Shown here piece by piece: positions 63,169-64,000 of a DNA stretch of 64,000 nucleotides (position 1 is the stretch's first letter; the number at the start of each line of letters is the position of its first letter). Below the pieces are notes generated by a model. It was not told the origin of the DNA and ran no database searches. It saw only the letters and a list, made by a program, of their open reading frames with translations. The position numbers were made by a program, and so were the translations under genes. Origin of the DNA: Bordetella genomosp. 13. GTDB taxonomy: Bacteria; Pseudomonadota; Gammaproteobacteria; Burkholderiales; Burkholderiaceae_B. The stretch spans positions 3,720,001 through 3,784,000 of the forward strand of contig NZ_CP021111.1 in the NCBI RefSeq assembly GCF_002119665.1. The letters run 5' to 3'.

Positions 63169-63683
63169 GATCGCGCGTTTCGTTTCGGCAACCATAGCAT
63201 AGGCGGGATTCTCTGCGATGGCGGGTTCGTTCCGACGGTGTGCTGTAGCGAAGCGCTGTATGCGTTCCGCTGTATGCGTTCTTCTGGCGCCGTGGTCGTA
63301 CCTGCGAAGTCTCGTCCTCGCGCGCCGCGCTGCGGGCGCGACTTCTCCGGCACGCCCACGGCTCACGACAACGCCATGCCGCGATTGCAGGTACTGCGCC
63401 GTCCGATCGCGGCATGGAGACGTCTTGAGCCTGGGACATGGCGGAGGGTTCGCGCCCGCAGCGCGTCAGCGCGAGGACGAGAATCCGCAGTCATGGCCCG
63501 GGCGCCTCAAGAACGCCACCATCCCCACCGACACAGAACACAACCCTCTTCAAAGACCAAAGACCCGCTCCCCTGCCATACGACGCCCAGGGTTATGATC
63601 GTCCCGCCTCGCCGCATTGGGTAAAATCCCGATATCTACAGAACAACAGAACAGAACAGCCCCGCCTGTCCGGAGTTTCCTGA
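63169..63683. other. pncB-fdxA divergent intergenic region
   Basis: A 515-base non-coding region, unusually long for this genome. Positions 63276-63516 are occupied by a large imperfect palindrome and 63256-63283 by a 14-bp tandem duplication. The rest (63169-63255 and 63517-63683) must hold the pncB and fdxA promoters; AT-richer sequence precedes fdxA near 63620-63660. No convincing gene is seen. Confidence 0.6.
63276..63516. repeat. Large imperfect palindrome (two inverted ~110-bp arms)
   Basis: The arm 63276-63385 is the reverse complement of 63406-63516 at roughly three quarters of positions by hand alignment, with a 20-base centre. Runs of perfect match include the innermost 12 bp (CCATGCCGCGAT, 63374-63385, with 63406-63417), a 16-bp GC core and a 13-bp CTCGTCCTCGCGC block. 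The left arm's outer end carries the tandem CTGTATGCGTTC (63256 and 63270). It could extrude as a cruciform or fold as a very long RNA hairpin. Confidence 0.8.
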
Positions 63684-64000
63684 ATGACCCACGTAGTCAC
63701 CGAAAACTGTATCAAGTGCAAGTACACCGATTGCGTGGACGTGTGCCCGGTTGACTGTTTTCGCGAAGGCCCCAACTTCCTGGTGATCGATCCCGACGAG
63801 TGCATCGACTGTGCCGTCTGCATTCCCGAGTGTCCTGCCAACGCCATCTATGCGGAAGAGGACGTGCCGCAGGACCAGATGAAGTTCATCGCCCTCAATG
63901 CCGAACTGGCCGCCGATTTCCCCAGCATCAGCCGCGCGAAGAAGCCGCTGCCGGATGCCGATGAATGGAATGGCGTCCAGGACAAACTGCAGCACCTCGA
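63684..64000 (+). CDS. fdxA: Seven-iron ferredoxin FdxA (3' end beyond window)
   Basis: A ferredoxin with one [3Fe-4S] and one [4Fe-4S] cluster, a low-potential electron carrier. Cluster ligands are in [18 protein letters not shown] and in [17 protein letters not shown]. The C-terminal extension [14 protein letters not shown] is typical of the ~107-residue Azotobacter FdI type. About 105 codons are present, so only the last residues and the stop are missing. It has its own promoter region after the long palindrome. Confidence 0.93.
   Translation, partial: MTHVVTENCIKCKYTDCVDVCPVDCFREGPNFLVIDPDECIDCAVCIPECPANAIYAEEDVPQDQMKFIALNAELAADFPSISRAKKPLPDADEWNGVQDKLQHL

Overview
The window is a GC-rich betaproteobacterial chromosome segment. 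Gene content and order point to the Alcaligenaceae (Bordetella, Achromobacter and relatives): a Bug-type tripartite tricarboxylate receptor, a PagL lipid A deacylase, a RelA with a degraded hydrolase domain, and the conserved yceD-rpmF-plsX-fab-acpP-rpoE-mucABD-lepA-lepB-rnc-era-recO run. It is almost entirely protein coding. I see no tRNA, rRNA, CRISPR, phage or insertion sequence.

Layout. 1-4 kb: 5' part of prpE, an NlpC/P60 lipoprotein, a small DUF2325 protein with a Fur-like promoter, and cysB. 4-8 kb: a four-PAS HWE-family sensor kinase overlapping a single-domain response regulator, and an HPP-CBS membrane protein. 8-12 kb: methylmalonate-semialdehyde dehydrogenase, an orphan branched-chain-amino-acid-type binding protein and a LysR regulator. 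12-16.8 kb: lptF divergent from pepA-holC-hypothetical, then a YccA/BI-1 protein. 16.9-33.2 kb: an unbroken minus-strand run of 18 known genes. Transcribed from high to low coordinates it covers ribosome and fatty-acid synthesis (yceD to fabF), the sigma-E envelope-stress module (ygfX-like, rpoE, rseA, rseB, mucD), then lepA, lepB, rnc, era and a shortened recO. 33.3-35.5 kb: maf, a tetrapyrrole-methylase-fold methyltransferase and an AmiD-like amidase. 35.6-39 kb: msrPQ, a Gph-like phosphatase and rluC. 39-42.8 kb: rne with a long leader. 42.8-48.3 kb: two divergent regulator/transporter pairs (MFS with LysR; MocR with a thioesterase and an EamA exporter), each with a perfect palindromic operator candidate. 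48.4-53.4 kb: pagL, accD, trpA, trpB, argE. 53.4-57.8 kb: a muconate-like catabolic operon (receptor, YciI-like, CatB-like, PcaD-like) with a divergent LysR gene. 57.8-64 kb: relA, mtfA, a flavodoxin-like gene, ridA, pncB and the start of fdxA.

The most interesting unexplained structures are intergenic. First, ahead of the yceD/fab superoperon a 15-bp tandem repeat lies inside an unannotated 45-codon ORF. It has a strong ribosome-binding site, encodes a highly basic QGKLT repeat peptide and ends in an ATGA overlap with yceD. Second, a roughly 240-bp imperfect palindrome with arms of about 110 bp fills the pncB-fdxA divergent region. Other notable points are a RecO lacking about 45 central residues, a CatB homologue lacking the first lysine of the KxK motif beside a YciI protein where a muconolactone isomerase would be expected, a long rne leader, and several near-perfect operator candidates.
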